The notes beneath the pieces were generated by a model. That model searched no databases. It had not been told where the DNA came from and saw nothing but the letters and a program-made list of their open reading frames with translations. DNA of 64,000 nucleotides from Hyphomicrobium sp. 12-62-95. Its GTDB lineage: Bacteria > Pseudomonadota > Alphaproteobacteria > Rhizobiales > Hyphomicrobiaceae. The stretch lies in assembly GCA_002279935.1 (NCBI GenBank), contig NCCZ01000004.1, forward strand, positions 310,001 to 374,000, written 5' to 3'. Positions 45,936-55,916 of this stretch are shown piece by piece; position 1 is the stretch's first letter, and each line of letters begins with the position of its first letter. A program made the position numbers and the translations under genes.

Positions 45936-48188
45936 TTGCGTATCCTGTCCCTGACGGTTGCCGGTCATCCGGCGACAACGCCACTTCATGCCCAATCGCC
46001 GGCCCGCCACTGGCGCAGCATGCTCATGCTGTCCGCCAGTGCGCTGGCGTATGCCGCAACAGAGGTCGTCGCGCCCTCCCTGGCTGCCGCCCAATTCATC
46101 TGCCAGCAATATGGAGGCAATGCCGGCAACGCGACCGCCGGCTCTTACGCCATAGCCTGCGGCCAGGATGCCGCCGCGACTGGTCAAGGCGCCACTGCAT
46201 TTGGTGTCCTAACCGAAGCCTCCGGCGCATACTCGAGCGCCGGCGGATATTTCGCCCGCGCACTCGGCGATAACTCCCTTGCCGCCGGCTCCTACGCCCG
46301 CGCCGAAGGCGAGAACGCCGTCTCGATCGGCGCGGTGGCCATCGGCGCCGGCAATAATTCCGCTGCTATTGGCAGCGCAGCCGAAGCCAACGGCAACAAT
46401 TCCACGGCGATCGGGGCATCATCCGACGCTCGCTCCATCAATTCGACCGCCGTCGGTTCCAGCGCGCAAGCCACCGGTGTCAATGCCTCCTCCATCGGCA
46501 GTCAGTCGGAAGCCATCGGCGACAACACAACCGCAATCGGCCGCGCCTCGCGCGCTGCCGCCCAAAGCGCCACCAGCGTCGGAGCGGTCTCGCAGGCCTC
46601 GGGAGATTTCTCGACCGCGTTGGGCGTCGATGCCCGCGCCAGCACTGCCAACGCCACCGCGACCGGTTCCAGTGCCCGCGCCACCGGAACGAACACATCG
46701 GCCTACGGCCAGACCGCGACCGCATCAGGCGCCGGCGCATCGGCATTCGGGCGCGGTTCAACCGCAAGCGGCGTCGCGTCGACCGCGGTCGGCAGTGGCG
46801 CATCCGCTGCCGGTGACAACGCGGCAGCTTACGGCGCCAGCGCCAGTGCCGCCTTGAGCAACGCCACCGCGCTGGGCCAAGGCGCAGCCGCCACTGCCGC
46901 CGATGCCACGGCGCTTGGTCAAGGCGCCGTCGCTAATCAATCCCGCGCCCTCGCCGTCGGCCAAGGGGCCAGTGCCACATCGGCAGGCGCCGTCGCGATT
47001 GGCTCCGGCGCCGTCGCATCCGGCTCCACCGCCGTCGGCACCGACGCCGAAGCCACCGGCGCTGACAGCGCCGCCTTCGGCAGAAATGCCGTCGCCAGCG
47101 CAAACAACGCAACCGCCATCGGCGAATTCTCCGCCGCTACAGGCGACGGCGCAACGGCACTTGGCCGCGGCGCTTCCGCGACCCATACGAACAGTGCAGC
47201 CATCGGCGCCAACGTCGCGACCACGCGCGAAAACCAAATCGCAATCGGAAATGCCATTAACACCTATACGGCCTCCGGCATCGGCACTGCCGCCAGCCGC
47301 GCTACCCAGTCGGGACCGCTCCAGGTCATCACCACCGACGCGAATGGAAATCTAGCCGGCGATGGCGGTGCGCTGCAAAGCCAGGTCAACACCAACACGA
47401 CCGGCATCGGCACGCTGACCACGCGCGTCGACGGCCACGACACCGCGATCTCAACCCTGCAATCGACCACCACTGATCACGGTGGCCGCATCTCGTCGCT
47501 CGAAGGCTGGCGTACGACAGTCGAAACCAGAGTAACGAATGTCGAAAATCAAACGGCAACCAACACGACGAACATCGCCAGCCTCAACACCCGCACGACC
47601 AACGTCGAAAACCGCGTCACGGGCGTGGAAAATCGCACCGCCGTCAACGAGACCGACATCAGCAGTCTCAAATCCCGCACCACCGGTGTGGAAAACCGCG
47701 TCACCAACGTCGAAAATCAGACGGCGACAAACACCACAAACATTACCAATCTCACCACGCAGACCAACACCAACACGACCAATATTTCGAACCACTCGGT
47801 CCGCATTGGCAGTCTTGAGACAACGACCACATCGCTCTCCGATCGCATGACCGGCTTGGAAGGCACGATGGGCGACCTCTCCGACAAAGTCGGCACCTTC
47901 GATCAGCGCATCACGCACGCCACTGAACGCGCCGATAGAGCCATGGAAGGCGTTGCCGTCGCGCTCTCACTCGCTGATCCTGTGCTCGCCAACGGCGATA
48001 GCCTCGGAATTCGCGTCAGCTGGGGCTCCTACGGCGGCGAAAACGCGATCGGCACATCGATCATGGGCGTCGTGTCGAACAACACGTTCGGCAACGGCGA
48101 AACACTCTCGATTGGCGGCGGTGTGGGCGTGGGGTTGAGTGACGGTAATGTCGGCGGCCGCGTCGGCGTGCAGCTCACCTGGAAGTAG
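45936..48188 (+). CDS. YadA-like trimeric autotransporter adhesin
   Basis: About 750 residues. A long signal region with a hydrophobic core (MLMLSASALAYAATEVVAP) is followed by a head of many ~14-residue YadA-type repeats (AIG-GA-A-G-NS-A motifs, about residues 75-460). A neck, then a coiled-coil stalk with VENRVT-VENQTATNTTNI repeats follows. The last ~75 residues are the YadA anchor (MEGVAVALSLADPV through VGVQLTWK). The TTG start at 45936 has a CAGGAG site eight bases upstream; a GTG at 45885 is also open. The region before it is AT-rich and probably holds the promoter. The protein should form a trimeric fibre on the outer membrane. Confidence 0.88.
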   Translation: MRILSLTVAGHPATTPLHAQSPARHWRSMLMLSASALAYAATEVVAPSLAAAQFICQQYGGNAGNATAGSYAIACGQDAAATGQGATAFGVLTEASGAYSSAGGYFARALGDNSLAAGSYARAEGENAVSIGAVAIGAGNNSAAIGSAAEANGNNSTAIGASSDARSINSTAVGSSAQATGVNASSIGSQSEAIGDNTTAIGRASRAAAQSATSVGAVSQASGDFSTALGVDARASTANATATGSSARATGTNTSAYGQTATASGAGASAFGRGSTASGVASTAVGSGASAAGDNAAAYGASASAALSNATALGQGAAATAADATALGQGAVANQSRALAVGQGASATSAGAVAIGSGAVASGSTAVGTDAEATGADSAAFGRNAVASANNATAIGEFSAATGDGATALGRGASATHTNSAAIGANVATTRENQIAIGNAINTYTASGIGTAASRATQSGPLQVITTDANGNLAGDGGALQSQVNTNTTGIGTLTTRVDGHDTAISTLQSTTTDHGGRISSLEGWRTTVETRVTNVENQTATNTTNIASLNTRTTNVENRVTGVENRTAVNETDISSLKSRTTGVENRVTNVENQTATNTTNITNLTTQTNTNTTNISNHSVRIGSLETTTTSLSDRMTGLEGTMGDLSDKVGTFDQRITHATERADRAMEGVAVALSLADPVLANGDSLGIRVSWGSYGGENAIGTSIMGVVSNNTFGNGETLSIGGGVGVGLSDGNVGGRVGVQLTWK

Positions 48189-49037
48189 TTACGCGCTCTG
48201 AAACGCGGGCACGTCGAGCCAGAAGACCCGCGCCCGCTTGCTGATGGCGGCGGCATCCGCCGCCGTCGTCAGCAACTCCAACGTCCCGGTATTCCCGTCC
48301 ACATACCGCGGATGCCGGTGCAGATAGTCTTCCAGACTGTCGGCCACGATCTCCGGCTGCGAAAGAATGCGCGTCGCCGGGGGCAGATGCCGCCGGAAGA
48401 GGTGCTCCACCAGCGGAAAATGCGTGCAGCCCAAAATTGCGCGATGCGGCGGCATCCCGTTCGTCTGCGCCATCACGCCGGCGATCCCCTCCGCCACCAG
48501 ACGGTCGAGTTCGCTCTCGCCGGCCTCGCTCTCGATCGCCCCCGCCAATTCCGAACAGATCTGCTGAACCACCGTCACCTTCGGTGTCCGCTTGCGGATC
48601 TCCTCCGGATAGACGCCGGCCATGACGGTTCGCGTCGTCCCGAAAACGGCGATCGTATCGGTCAGGTTTTTCTGCGGATACTGCGGCGTCGTCACCGACC
48701 ACGGCGTCTGCGTCGCCGCTTCCACAGTCGGCGCCACGATCCCGAGCACGTTGTAGCCCTTCTCCCGCCACTCAGTTTGCGGCAGCCAAGCCTGCTGTAA
48801 CTGCCGAGCCGCCACGGCGGTCGCCGTATTGCACCCAAGCAGAACGAGCCGCGCGCCGCGCGCAAAGAGCGCGTCCGTCGCAGCCCGCGTCAGGTCGACG
48901 ATCTCCGCCGACGAGCGATTGCCATAGGGCACGTTTTTATGGTCGCCGAGATAGGTGAACGAGGCCGAGGGAAACCGCTCGACGAGCGCCCTCAGCACGG
49001 TCAACCCGCCAAGCCCGGAATCGAAAACCCCAATCAT
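48189..49037 (-). CDS. murI: Glutamate racemase
   Basis: A 282-residue enzyme making D-glutamate for peptidoglycan. The N-terminal IGVFDSGLGGLTVL, the catalytic cysteine strings LLGCNTATAVA and ILGCTHFPL, and the YLGDHKNVPYGNRS segment are all present. It converges on the adhesin gene with no gap, the stop codons being adjacent. Confidence 0.95.
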   Translation of the reverse strand: MIGVFDSGLGGLTVLRALVERFPSASFTYLGDHKNVPYGNRSSAEIVDLTRAATDALFARGARLVLLGCNTATAVAARQLQQAWLPQTEWREKGYNVLGIVAPTVEAATQTPWSVTTPQYPQKNLTDTIAVFGTTRTVMAGVYPEEIRKRTPKVTVVQQICSELAGAIESEAGESELDRLVAEGIAGVMAQTNGMPPHRAILGCTHFPLVEHLFRRHLPPATRILSQPEIVADSLEDYLHRHPRYVDGNTGTLELLTTAADAAAISKRARVFWLDVPAFQSA

Positions 49038-49097
49038 GGGCCGTTCAATGCGCCGGTCTGCGGCCCGCCGTCAAGGCAGCGGCCGCAACGCCTTGCC

Positions 49098-49973
49098 TTA
49101 TTCCGCCGCTTCGCCGGGCGTGCGGCCCTTTGCGGCGGCGGAGAGTTCCTGCTCAACGGTCTTCAAAACCTCGATCGTCGGCATGGACACGGTGTTATAG
49201 CCGCAATCCACAAAGTGAACTTCGCCCGTCACCGCGCCCGACATATCCGAGAGGAGATACAGCGCCGATCCGCCCACTTCATCGAGCGAGGGCGTTCGCC
49301 GCAGCGGCGAGTTTTCCTTCTGGAAATTGAAAATCGCGCGCGCATCGCCCACGCCCGCGCCCGAAAGCGTGCGCATCGGGCCCGCCGACAGCGCATTGAC
49401 GCGAATGCCCTGCGGACCAAGATCCGCCGCCAGATAACGCACCGAAGCTTCAAGCGCCGCCTTGGCCACGCCCATCACATTGTACGACGGCACCCACCGC
49501 GTCGCCCCGCCGTAAGACAGCGTGATCATTGACCCGCCGTTCGGCATCAGGTCCGCCGCCCGCTTGGCGATTTCCGTGAACGAGAAGCACGAGATCACCA
49601 TCGTGTTGGTGAAGTTCTCGCGTGTCGTATCCGCATAGCGGCCCGACAATTCTTTGGGATCGGAGAAGGCGAGTGCATGGACAATGAAGTCTAGGCCGCC
49701 CCACTCAGTCTTGATGCGATCGAACACGCGGTCGACGCTGTCCAGTTCGAGCACGTTGCATTCTTCGATGATCTTCGCGCCGAGGCTCTCGGCCAGCGGC
49801 GCGGCCCGGCGGCCGAAGGCGCCGCCCTGATAGGTGAACGCCAACTCCGCGCCCTGCCCGGCGAGAATGCGGGCAATACCCCAGGCAATCGAGCGATCAT
49901 TGGCAACGCCCATGATAAGGCCGCGCTTTCCAGCCATCAGGGGCTGCGGCTTGGCAAGGTCGAATTCGGACAT
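49098..49973 (-). CDS. fabI: Enoyl-[acyl-carrier-protein] reductase (NADH)
   Basis: A 291-residue FabI, the last reductive step of fatty-acid elongation. The cofactor motif GLIMGVANDRSIAWGIA and the catalytic Tyr-x6-Lys in YNVMGVAKAALEASVRYLA are present, and LYLLSDMSGAVTGEVHFVDCG ends the core. About 25 extra C-terminal residues (EVLKTVEQELSAAAK and after) extend beyond the usual end. The start at 49973 fits the family; the frame is open to 50048. It follows fabB on the same strand. Confidence 0.95.
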   Translation of the reverse strand: MSEFDLAKPQPLMAGKRGLIMGVANDRSIAWGIARILAGQGAELAFTYQGGAFGRRAAPLAESLGAKIIEECNVLELDSVDRVFDRIKTEWGGLDFIVHALAFSDPKELSGRYADTTRENFTNTMVISCFSFTEIAKRAADLMPNGGSMITLSYGGATRWVPSYNVMGVAKAALEASVRYLAADLGPQGIRVNALSAGPMRTLSGAGVGDARAIFNFQKENSPLRRTPSLDEVGGSALYLLSDMSGAVTGEVHFVDCGYNTVSMPTIEVLKTVEQELSAAAKGRTPGEAAE

Positions 49974-50121
49974 CGGAGGCCTCGTTCTGGCGCCAGGCGA
50001 ACGGCCGCGGATCTCGAACCAGCCGGCGCCCTGCTTGTATAGTTTCATTTTTGACGACCCTGCAGCCGGACCTTGGACGGAGAAGCCGTCGGGTCCACTG
50101 AGCCGTCATACGGTCGTGGTG

Positions 50122-51306
50122 TTAACCATCATGCCGGCGGAACACGAGAGTTGCATTTGTTCCGCCAAATCCGAAGCTGTTAGACATCACACAGTTAAGC
50201 GCAATGTCGTCGATGCGTTTGCGCGCGATCGGCACGTCCGCGAACGCCGGATCGATCTCGTCGATGTTGGCGCTTTCGCAGACAAATCCGTTGTTCATCA
50301 TCAAAAGCGAGAAGATCGCCTCCTGCACGCCGATGGCACCCAGCGAATGACCCGACAGCGACTTCGTCGCCGAAATATGCGGGATCTTGGAGCCGAACAC
50401 CTCGCGGATCGCGGCGATCTCACGCTCGTCGCCGACCGGCGTCCCCGTCCCATGCGGGTTGATGTAATCGACGGCCGGCAGCCCCTTCCCGTCCAGGCCC
50501 TGCATCGCGAGTTTCATACAGCGCGCAGCACCCTCACCCGACGGCGCCACCATGTCGAACCCGTCCGACGTCGCGCCATCCAGTTCTTCCAGCACCAAGA
50601 CGCCCGCGCCGCCCGCGATCACAAACCCGTCGCGGTTTTTGTCGTAAGCCCGCGACGCCCGTTCCGGCGTGTCGTTGAAGCGGGTCGACATCGCGCCCAT
50701 GGCGTCGAACAGGTTTGACAGCGTCCAGTCAAGCTCTTCGCAGCCGCCCGCAAAAATGATGTCCTGCTTGCCCCACTGGATCAGTTCGGCCGCATTCCCG
50801 ATGCAGTGCGCGCTGGTCGCGCACGCCGACGAGATCGAATAGTTGACGCCCTTGATCTGGAAGGACGTGGCCAGCGCCGCCGACGGACCCGAGCACATGG
50901 CCTTGGGCACTTCGAACGGCCCGATTTTCTTTGGCCCGCCCGATTTGATCGTCGTCTCCGCCGCCTCGACAATGGCGCGCGTTGAAGGCCCGCCTGAGCC
51001 GACGATGATCCCCGTCCGCTCGTTGACGACATCGCTGGCTTCGAGTCCCGAATCGCGGATCGCCTGATCCATGGCGATGTAATTCCACGCCACGCCCGGG
51101 TTCATGAACCGCTTCGGCTTACGCGGCACGAGGCCGTCCCACTCGAGCTTGGGCTCGCCGTGCACTTGGCACTTGAAACCGAGTTCGGCGTACTTGTCCG
51201 CACGCGAAATGCCGGATTTGGCCTCGCGCAGGTTCGCCACGACCTCTTGGGTGTTGTTCCCGATCGAGGAGACGATACCCATCCCAGTGACGACCACGCG
51301 CCGCAT
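50122..51306 (-). CDS. fabB: 3-oxoacyl-[acyl-carrier-protein] synthase I, with apparent internal deletion
   Basis: A 394-residue FabB. The catalytic triad is present: Cys in [10 protein letters not shown], His in [11 protein letters not shown] and His in SLSGHSLGA. After [11 protein letters not shown] the protein reads [15 protein letters not shown]. FabB proteins normally have about 16 more residues here, running from the E-H-A-x-A-R-G-A segment to I-V-G-Y before GATSDG. The missing segment includes a core strand of the thiolase fold, so the product as written may not fold. The frame is kept, which equals a loss of about 48 bases near 50576-50583. Sits between fabA and fabI, the usual order. 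Confidence 0.9.
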   Translation of the reverse strand: MRRVVVTGMGIVSSIGNNTQEVVANLREAKSGISRADKYAELGFKCQVHGEPKLEWDGLVPRKPKRFMNPGVAWNYIAMDQAIRDSGLEASDVVNERTGIIVGSGGPSTRAIVEAAETTIKSGGPKKIGPFEVPKAMCSGPSAALATSFQIKGVNYSISSACATSAHCIGNAAELIQWGKQDIIFAGGCEELDWTLSNLFDAMGAMSTRFNDTPERASRAYDKNRDGFVIAGGAGVLVLEELDGATSDGFDMVAPSGEGAARCMKLAMQGLDGKGLPAVDYINPHGTGTPVGDEREIAAIREVFGSKIPHISATKSLSGHSLGAIGVQEAIFSLLMMNNGFVCESANIDEIDPAFADVPIARKRIDDIALNCVMSNSFGFGGTNATLVFRRHDG

Positions 51307-51383
51307 GCGCTCACAGCCCTTGTATAGTTCACCCGCTAAGTCAGTCTGCGCTTGTGGCGCAGGAAGGCATCGATTGGCAACGC

Positions 51384-51905
51384 CTAGCTTTCGGTCGACT
51401 TCAGAAGAACCCGCAAATCCTTGGCCTGATAGATCACTTCACCGTCCGCGATCAGGTCGCCGTCCGCTTCCGCCAGCTTCAGCTTGCGTGCGATCACCCG
51501 CTTCACGTTCACGACGTACTGTACGTGCTTGATTTGCGGCGTGATTTCCTTGGTGAACTTCACGTCCCCCACGCCCGCCGCGCGTCCTTGCCCGGTCAGC
51601 CCCAACCAGCCGAGGTAAAAGCCCGTCAACTGCCAGAGCGCATCGAGCCCGAGGCAGCCCGGCATCACCGGGTCGCCCTGGAAGTGGCAGTCGAAAAACC
51701 AGTTGAGCCGGTCATTCCCCGCCACCTTCAGTTCGGCCACGATCTGCCCTTTGCCATACGTGCCGCCGGTTTCGCTAATGTGCGAGATGCTATCGAACAT
51801 CAACATCGGTGGTAGCGGCAACTGGGCATTGCCCTGCCCGAAGAGCTCACCGCGGCCGCAGGCCAGCAAGTCTTCGAAAGAATAGCTTGGCTGCCGGTCG
51901 GCCAT
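51384..51905 (-). CDS. fabA: 3-hydroxydecanoyl-[acyl-carrier-protein] dehydratase/isomerase
   Basis: A 173-residue FabA that introduces the cis double bond of unsaturated fatty acids. The active-site His is in [13 protein letters not shown] and the Asp in [16 protein letters not shown]. The [19 protein letters not shown] start region is typical and the length normal. It is first in the fabA-fabB-fabI series and divergent from irr. Confidence 0.96.
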   Translation of the reverse strand: MADRQPSYSFEDLLACGRGELFGQGNAQLPLPPMLMFDSISHISETGGTYGKGQIVAELKVAGNDRLNWFFDCHFQGDPVMPGCLGLDALWQLTGFYLGWLGLTGQGRAAGVGDVKFTKEITPQIKHVQYVVNVKRVIARKLKLAEADGDLIADGEVIYQAKDLRVLLKSTES

Positions 51906-52187
51906 ATCGCGCGTGCCCCCTGAAAACCCGTCTTGGGGCTTCGCCGCCCAGAGGGTCTGTCTTTTTAACTCTTACCCGCCGTTCAAACGGGAAAACGCGC
52001 ACAAGGTCAAGCGCACTGGACTTGCGGGACCCGATGCCGCGTCCAGTTGCGAACGCCGGGCGACATCCCTATACTTGACCTCGTGCATAAGGTTTGGACG
52101 CTGCGAGCCGAAAGGGCGCGCCATCCGGGCTTTGGCCATCTTTGCCGTGCACGTGAGACGACCAATTTAACCCGGTGCCCAAGACCT

Positions 52188-52619
52188 GTGGAAAACGAAG
52201 CTGAATTGACCGCAACCCCGACTGTCGAACGCCTCCGGTCCGCCGGTTTGCGGCCGACCCGGCAACGTGTTTTGCTGGCCGAACTCTTGTTCGGCAAGGG
52301 CGACCGTCACGTTTCGGCTGAAATGCTCCACGGCGAGGTTCTCGACGTTGGCGAGCAGGTGTCTCTCGCCACGGTTTACAACACGCTGCATCAGTTCACG
52401 GATGCCGGTTTGCTCCGCGAACTCGCCATTGACGGCTCGAAAGCCTATTTCGACACCAACGTCTCGAACCACAACCACTTCTTCATCGAAGACCGCGGCG
52501 AACTCATCGATATTCACGGCGAAAACATTCGCGTCGACGGTCTCCCTCAGCCGCCCGAGGGCATGCGCATCTCCCATATCGACGTGGTCGTGCGCCTCGT
52601 CCCCGACAATAAAAAGTAG
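52188..52619 (+). CDS. irr: Iron response regulator Irr (Fur family)
   Basis: About 143 residues. The winged-helix part reads LRSAGLRPTRQRVLLAELLFGKGDRHVSAEML and VSLATVYNTLHQFTDAGLLRE, followed by the Irr-type SKAYFDTNVSNHNHFFIED with its His cluster. Irr represses or activates iron and heme genes when heme is low, and it is typical of Hyphomicrobiales. The GTG start at 52188 gives the usual length; the open frame reaches back to 52047 but the extra residues are unlike Irr. The N-terminal heme motif of some Irr proteins is absent. Beside fabA, as in related genomes. Confidence 0.88.
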   Translation: MENEAELTATPTVERLRSAGLRPTRQRVLLAELLFGKGDRHVSAEMLHGEVLDVGEQVSLATVYNTLHQFTDAGLLRELAIDGSKAYFDTNVSNHNHFFIEDRGELIDIHGENIRVDGLPQPPEGMRISHIDVVVRLVPDNKK

Positions 52620-52678
52620 CCGCATCAGGCGAACGCAAGCGCTGCCGGCGAATTGGCCGCGCGTCGGGGTCCCTCAGG

Positions 52679-53254
52679 CTATCGAATGATCTCGCCAGGG
52701 TAGATGCCCCATAACTTGCTCTGCTCGACATAGCCCTTGAACGTTTCCACCGTCACGAAACACCAACGGCTGTCGCAGCTTTGGAGGTTGGCGATCACGC
52801 CCGCTTCGACCAGCGCGGTTGCCGGCGCCCGCTCGCTGTCGTCGGCCTTCAACTCCAGTTTTGGAACTTCGGCCCCTTGCTTGACTTCCCATGGCAGAAC
52901 CTGCGCCGTCCGCCGGCCTGACAGCAGGGCCTGACTGACCCAGCCGGTCACACCGTCGGCATCGCGCACCTGCCGCCACGTGTCGAACTCCTTGATAATT
53001 TCGACCGGCAGGCCGGCCCGCCGGAACACCCACTGTGTCGGATAATCCTTGCCCGGCCCCGCGCGCAAATTCACTTCGTCCGATTTCAAGCTGACGAATC
53101 GTGGGATCGGCAGACCGCTGACCGACCCCTTGCCGGCCTCGGCGGCCCCGCTCTCCTGCGCCAGCCCCGCTCCGCTACCCAGAGCCACAATCATGGCAGC
53201 CATCATCGCTACGGCGCACGCGCCGCCCGTCCACGTTCCGATCTCGACCCGCAC
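52679..53254 (-). CDS. Secreted SH3-domain protein
   Basis: About 191 residues. A GTG start at 53254 follows a GAAGGG site and leads into a signal peptide (VAMMAAMIVALGSGAGLAQE). An SH3_4-like domain (SDEVNLRAGPGKDYPTQWVF, TGWVSQALLSG) is followed by a second SH3-like segment (GVIANLQSCDSRWCFVTV, KGYVEQSKLWG). A much longer open frame upstream to 54388 is antisense to the dehydrogenase gene and is not real. Probably acts in the periplasm or at the cell wall. Confidence 0.82.
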   Translation of the reverse strand: MRVEIGTWTGGACAVAMMAAMIVALGSGAGLAQESGAAEAGKGSVSGLPIPRFVSLKSDEVNLRAGPGKDYPTQWVFRRAGLPVEIIKEFDTWRQVRDADGVTGWVSQALLSGRRTAQVLPWEVKQGAEVPKLELKADDSERAPATALVEAGVIANLQSCDSRWCFVTVETFKGYVEQSKLWGIYPGEIIR

Positions 53255-53506
53255 GTTCAATTTCCCTTCGTCTCGTCCCCACCGGCGTGGACCACACCAG
53301 CGTGGCAGGCGCAAGGCGGTCCAGTCCCGCCGGCCTTTACAATGGATCGGTGCTGGTCCCCATCCGCTCAACACTTTGTTTTCCCGCCAACCATCTGTTA
53401 GACACGGGAAACGATGAGGGACCAGCGTTTCGGATCCGGGCCGGTGTGGGGCGCCGGGTAGCCGCGGCGGCGGACCCTCTGACCTGCCCTGGCCACGGAT
53501 CATTTC

Positions 53507-54505
53507 ATGCCCGCAAGCACCAAGAAGCCGATCGTCATCGTCACGCGCAAGCTCCCCGACATCGTCGAAACGCGTCTGCGCGAGTTGTTCGACGCGCGCC
53601 TCAACGTCGACGACAAGCCCATGTCGCACGCCGATCTGGTCGAAGCCGCCAAGATCGCCGATGTGATCGTTCCCACCGTGACCGACCGCATTGATCGTGG
53701 GATCATCTCGCAGGCCGGCCCTCAGCTGCGCTTGATCGCCAACTTCGGCACCGGCGTCGACAACATCGACCTCGACACCGCCCGCAACCGCGCCATCACC
53801 GTCACCAACACGCCGGGCGTCCTCACCGAGGATACCGCCGACATGACCATGGCGCTGATCCTCGCCGTGCCGCGTCGCGTGGCGGAAGGTGCGGCCTACC
53901 TGAAGGATGCCAAGTCGAGCTGGCCCGGCTGGTCGCCCACCTGGATGCTCGGTCACCGCATTTACGGCAAGCGCCTCGGCATCATTGGCATGGGCCGCAT
54001 CGGCACCGCCGTCGCGCAGCGCGCCAAGGCCTTCGGCCTCCAGATCCATTACCACAATCGCAAGCGCGTCTCCGCCGACCTCGAGCAGGAATTGGAGGCG
54101 ACCTACTGGGAAAGCCTCGACCAGATGCTGATCCGTATGGACATCGTCTCGGTCAACTGCCCCCACACGCCGGCGACCTACCACCTGCTCTCCGCCCGGC
54201 GCTTGAAGCTCCTCAAGCCCTCCTCCTACATCGTCAACACCGCCCGCGGTGAAGTGATCGACGAGAATGAGCTGGCCCGCATGATCGAAGCAGGGTCCAT
54301 CGCTGGCGCCGGCCTCGACGTCTTCGAACACGAGCCGTCGATTAATCCCAAGCTCTTGGCGTCCGACCGCGTCGTCGCCTTGCCGCACATGAGTTCAGCG
54401 ACCATCGAAGGCCGCATCGAAATGGGCGAAAAAGTCATCATCAACGTGAAAGCCTTTCTCGACGGCCACGCGCCACCCGACAAGGTCCACCCCGCTATGT
54501 TCTAA
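53507..54505 (+). CDS. D-isomer 2-hydroxyacid dehydrogenase (glyoxylate/hydroxypyruvate reductase type)
   Basis: A 332-residue NAD(P)-dependent dehydrogenase. The nucleotide motif is GIIGMGRIGTAVAQRAKAFG. Catalytic residues sit in VNTARGEVID (Arg), FEHEPSINP (Glu) and ALPHMSSAT (His). The GTGVDNIDLDTARNRAITVTNTPGV string is typical of the glyoxylate and hydroxypyruvate reductase group. In a methylotroph it might serve the serine cycle, but the exact substrate cannot be set from sequence. A terminator follows. Confidence 0.88.
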   Translation: MPASTKKPIVIVTRKLPDIVETRLRELFDARLNVDDKPMSHADLVEAAKIADVIVPTVTDRIDRGIISQAGPQLRLIANFGTGVDNIDLDTARNRAITVTNTPGVLTEDTADMTMALILAVPRRVAEGAAYLKDAKSSWPGWSPTWMLGHRIYGKRLGIIGMGRIGTAVAQRAKAFGLQIHYHNRKRVSADLEQELEATYWESLDQMLIRMDIVSVNCPHTPATYHLLSARRLKLLKPSSYIVNTARGEVIDENELARMIEAGSIAGAGLDVFEHEPSINPKLLASDRVVALPHMSSATIEGRIEMGEKVIINVKAFLDGHAPPDKVHPAMF

Positions 54506-54510
54506 TAAAA

Positions 54511-54536
54511 AAGGCCGGTCTCGCGACCGGCCTTTC
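54511..54536 (+). terminator. Rho-independent terminator between the dehydrogenase and hemN
   Basis: AAGGCCGGTC at 54511-54520 pairs perfectly with 54525-54534 around TCGC. A runs precede and T runs follow it, so it may serve both convergent genes. Confidence 0.85.
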
Positions 54537-54563
54537 TGCTGTCCCCGCTGCCGGCGTCCGGGA

Positions 54564-55916
54564 TTAAACCCCGGCCGAAAACGTCGAATTTCCCTTGCCC
54601 AGATAAGCATCGAAGCACGATGCGATAGCCCGCACAAATGGTTGACCCAGTTCCGTCACGCGAAATCCATCCGGCGTCCGCTCCACGAGGCCTTCCTCGT
54701 CCGCCGCAACGAGCTCCTCGGCCTTATCGATGACCGGCTGCGCCAGAGCGCCGAACGCCGACTGCAGCGACGACTTCGAAAACTCGAATTCGCACATCAA
54801 CCGCTCGATGACGGTGGCCCGCATCCGGTCGTCATCCGACAGCAGAATGCCTTTCACCGTCGCCAGACCCGTGTCCGCAACCCGCCGCTCGTAGTCGGCC
54901 CTTGCCACAGCGTTCTGATAATACCCCGTCGGCAACTGCGAAATCGACGACGCACCCATGCCGATCAGCGCCTCCGCCGTGTCCGTCGTGTAGCCCTGGA
55001 AGTTCCGCTTGATCTCGCCCGACGCCAGCGAGTCGCCCGGCTTGGCAAAATGATCGAGCCCCACCGTCAGATACCCCGCCTCGGTGAGCAAGTGCTCGGC
55101 CCGCCGCGACTGCCGGTACCGCGCCATGGTGTCGGGCAGCGTTGTCTCATCGATCATCGTCTGGTGCTTGGCCCGCGACGGCAGATGCGCATAGCCAAAC
55201 AGCGCAATCCGGTCCGGAGAGAGCCGGATCACCTCATCGATCGTGTTGGCGACGCTGTCTTCTGTCTGGTGCGGCAGGCCGTAAACGAGGTCAATATTGA
55301 CCCCCTTCACGCCTGCAGCCCGCATGCCGTTGACGGCCCGTTCCGTCATCTCCACCGATTGCACGCGATTGATCGCCGTCTGCACCCGCGGATTGAAGTC
55401 CTGCACGCCGATGGACGCGCGGTTGACGCCGATCTCCGCGAACGCCGTCATCTGGTCGTCGTTCAGCCAGCGCGGATCGATCTCCACCGCATATTCCGTC
55501 TGCGGGCCGATCGCGAACGAGGACCGCAACGTCTCCCCCAAGCGCCGGATCTGATCTGCGGAAAGACTGTTTGGCGATCCGCCACCCCAGTGAATATGGG
55601 CCACCGGCTTGGCGCCGGGCACCAGTGCCGCCACCATTAAGATCTCGGTGGTCAGGTGCTGGAAATAGGTTTCGATGGTCTCAGTATTGCGCGTCGCCTT
55701 TGTATTGCACCCGCAGTACCAACACATCTGCGCGCAAAACGGGATGTGAACGTAAAGCGATAGCGCCTGCGACGGCGATAGGCTGCGCAGCCCCTCGCCG
55801 AACTCCATCGCCCCCACCTGCGCCGAAAAATGCGGCGCTGTCGGGTAGCTCGTATAACGCGGCACCGGGGCCGACATGCGCCGGACGAGTTCGGGGGTCA
55901 TGATTAGCTCGCTCAA
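54564..55916 (-). CDS. hemN: Oxygen-independent coproporphyrinogen III dehydrogenase
   Basis: A 450-residue radical-SAM enzyme of heme synthesis that works without oxygen. The N-terminal PVPRYTSYPTAPHF and the cluster motif IPFCAQMCWYCGCN (CxxxCxxC) are diagnostic, followed by HIHWGGGSPN and the HemN_C region with RNFQGYTTDTAEALIGMGASSIS. Its start overlaps the stop of the hemerythrin gene by four bases. It belongs to the low-oxygen gene block with the cbb3 oxidase. Confidence 0.95.
   Translation of the reverse strand: MSELIMTPELVRRMSAPVPRYTSYPTAPHFSAQVGAMEFGEGLRSLSPSQALSLYVHIPFCAQMCWYCGCNTKATRNTETIETYFQHLTTEILMVAALVPGAKPVAHIHWGGGSPNSLSADQIRRLGETLRSSFAIGPQTEYAVEIDPRWLNDDQMTAFAEIGVNRASIGVQDFNPRVQTAINRVQSVEMTERAVNGMRAAGVKGVNIDLVYGLPHQTEDSVANTIDEVIRLSPDRIALFGYAHLPSRAKHQTMIDETTLPDTMARYRQSRRAEHLLTEAGYLTVGLDHFAKPGDSLASGEIKRNFQGYTTDTAEALIGMGASSISQLPTGYYQNAVARADYERRVADTGLATVKGILLSDDDRMRATVIERLMCEFEFSKSSLQSAFGALAQPVIDKAEELVAADEEGLVERTPDGFRVTELGQPFVRAIASCFDAYLGKGNSTFSAGV

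Noticed and set aside
46140..47900. CRISPR-like or satellite repeats
   Set aside because: The periodicity is coding: YadA head and coiled-coil stalk repeats in one frame, without uniform repeat and spacer units.
53255..54388. N-terminal extension of the minus-strand SH3 protein
   Set aside because: It is antisense to the conserved 2-hydroxyacid dehydrogenase, and a signal peptide with ribosome site begins at 53254.
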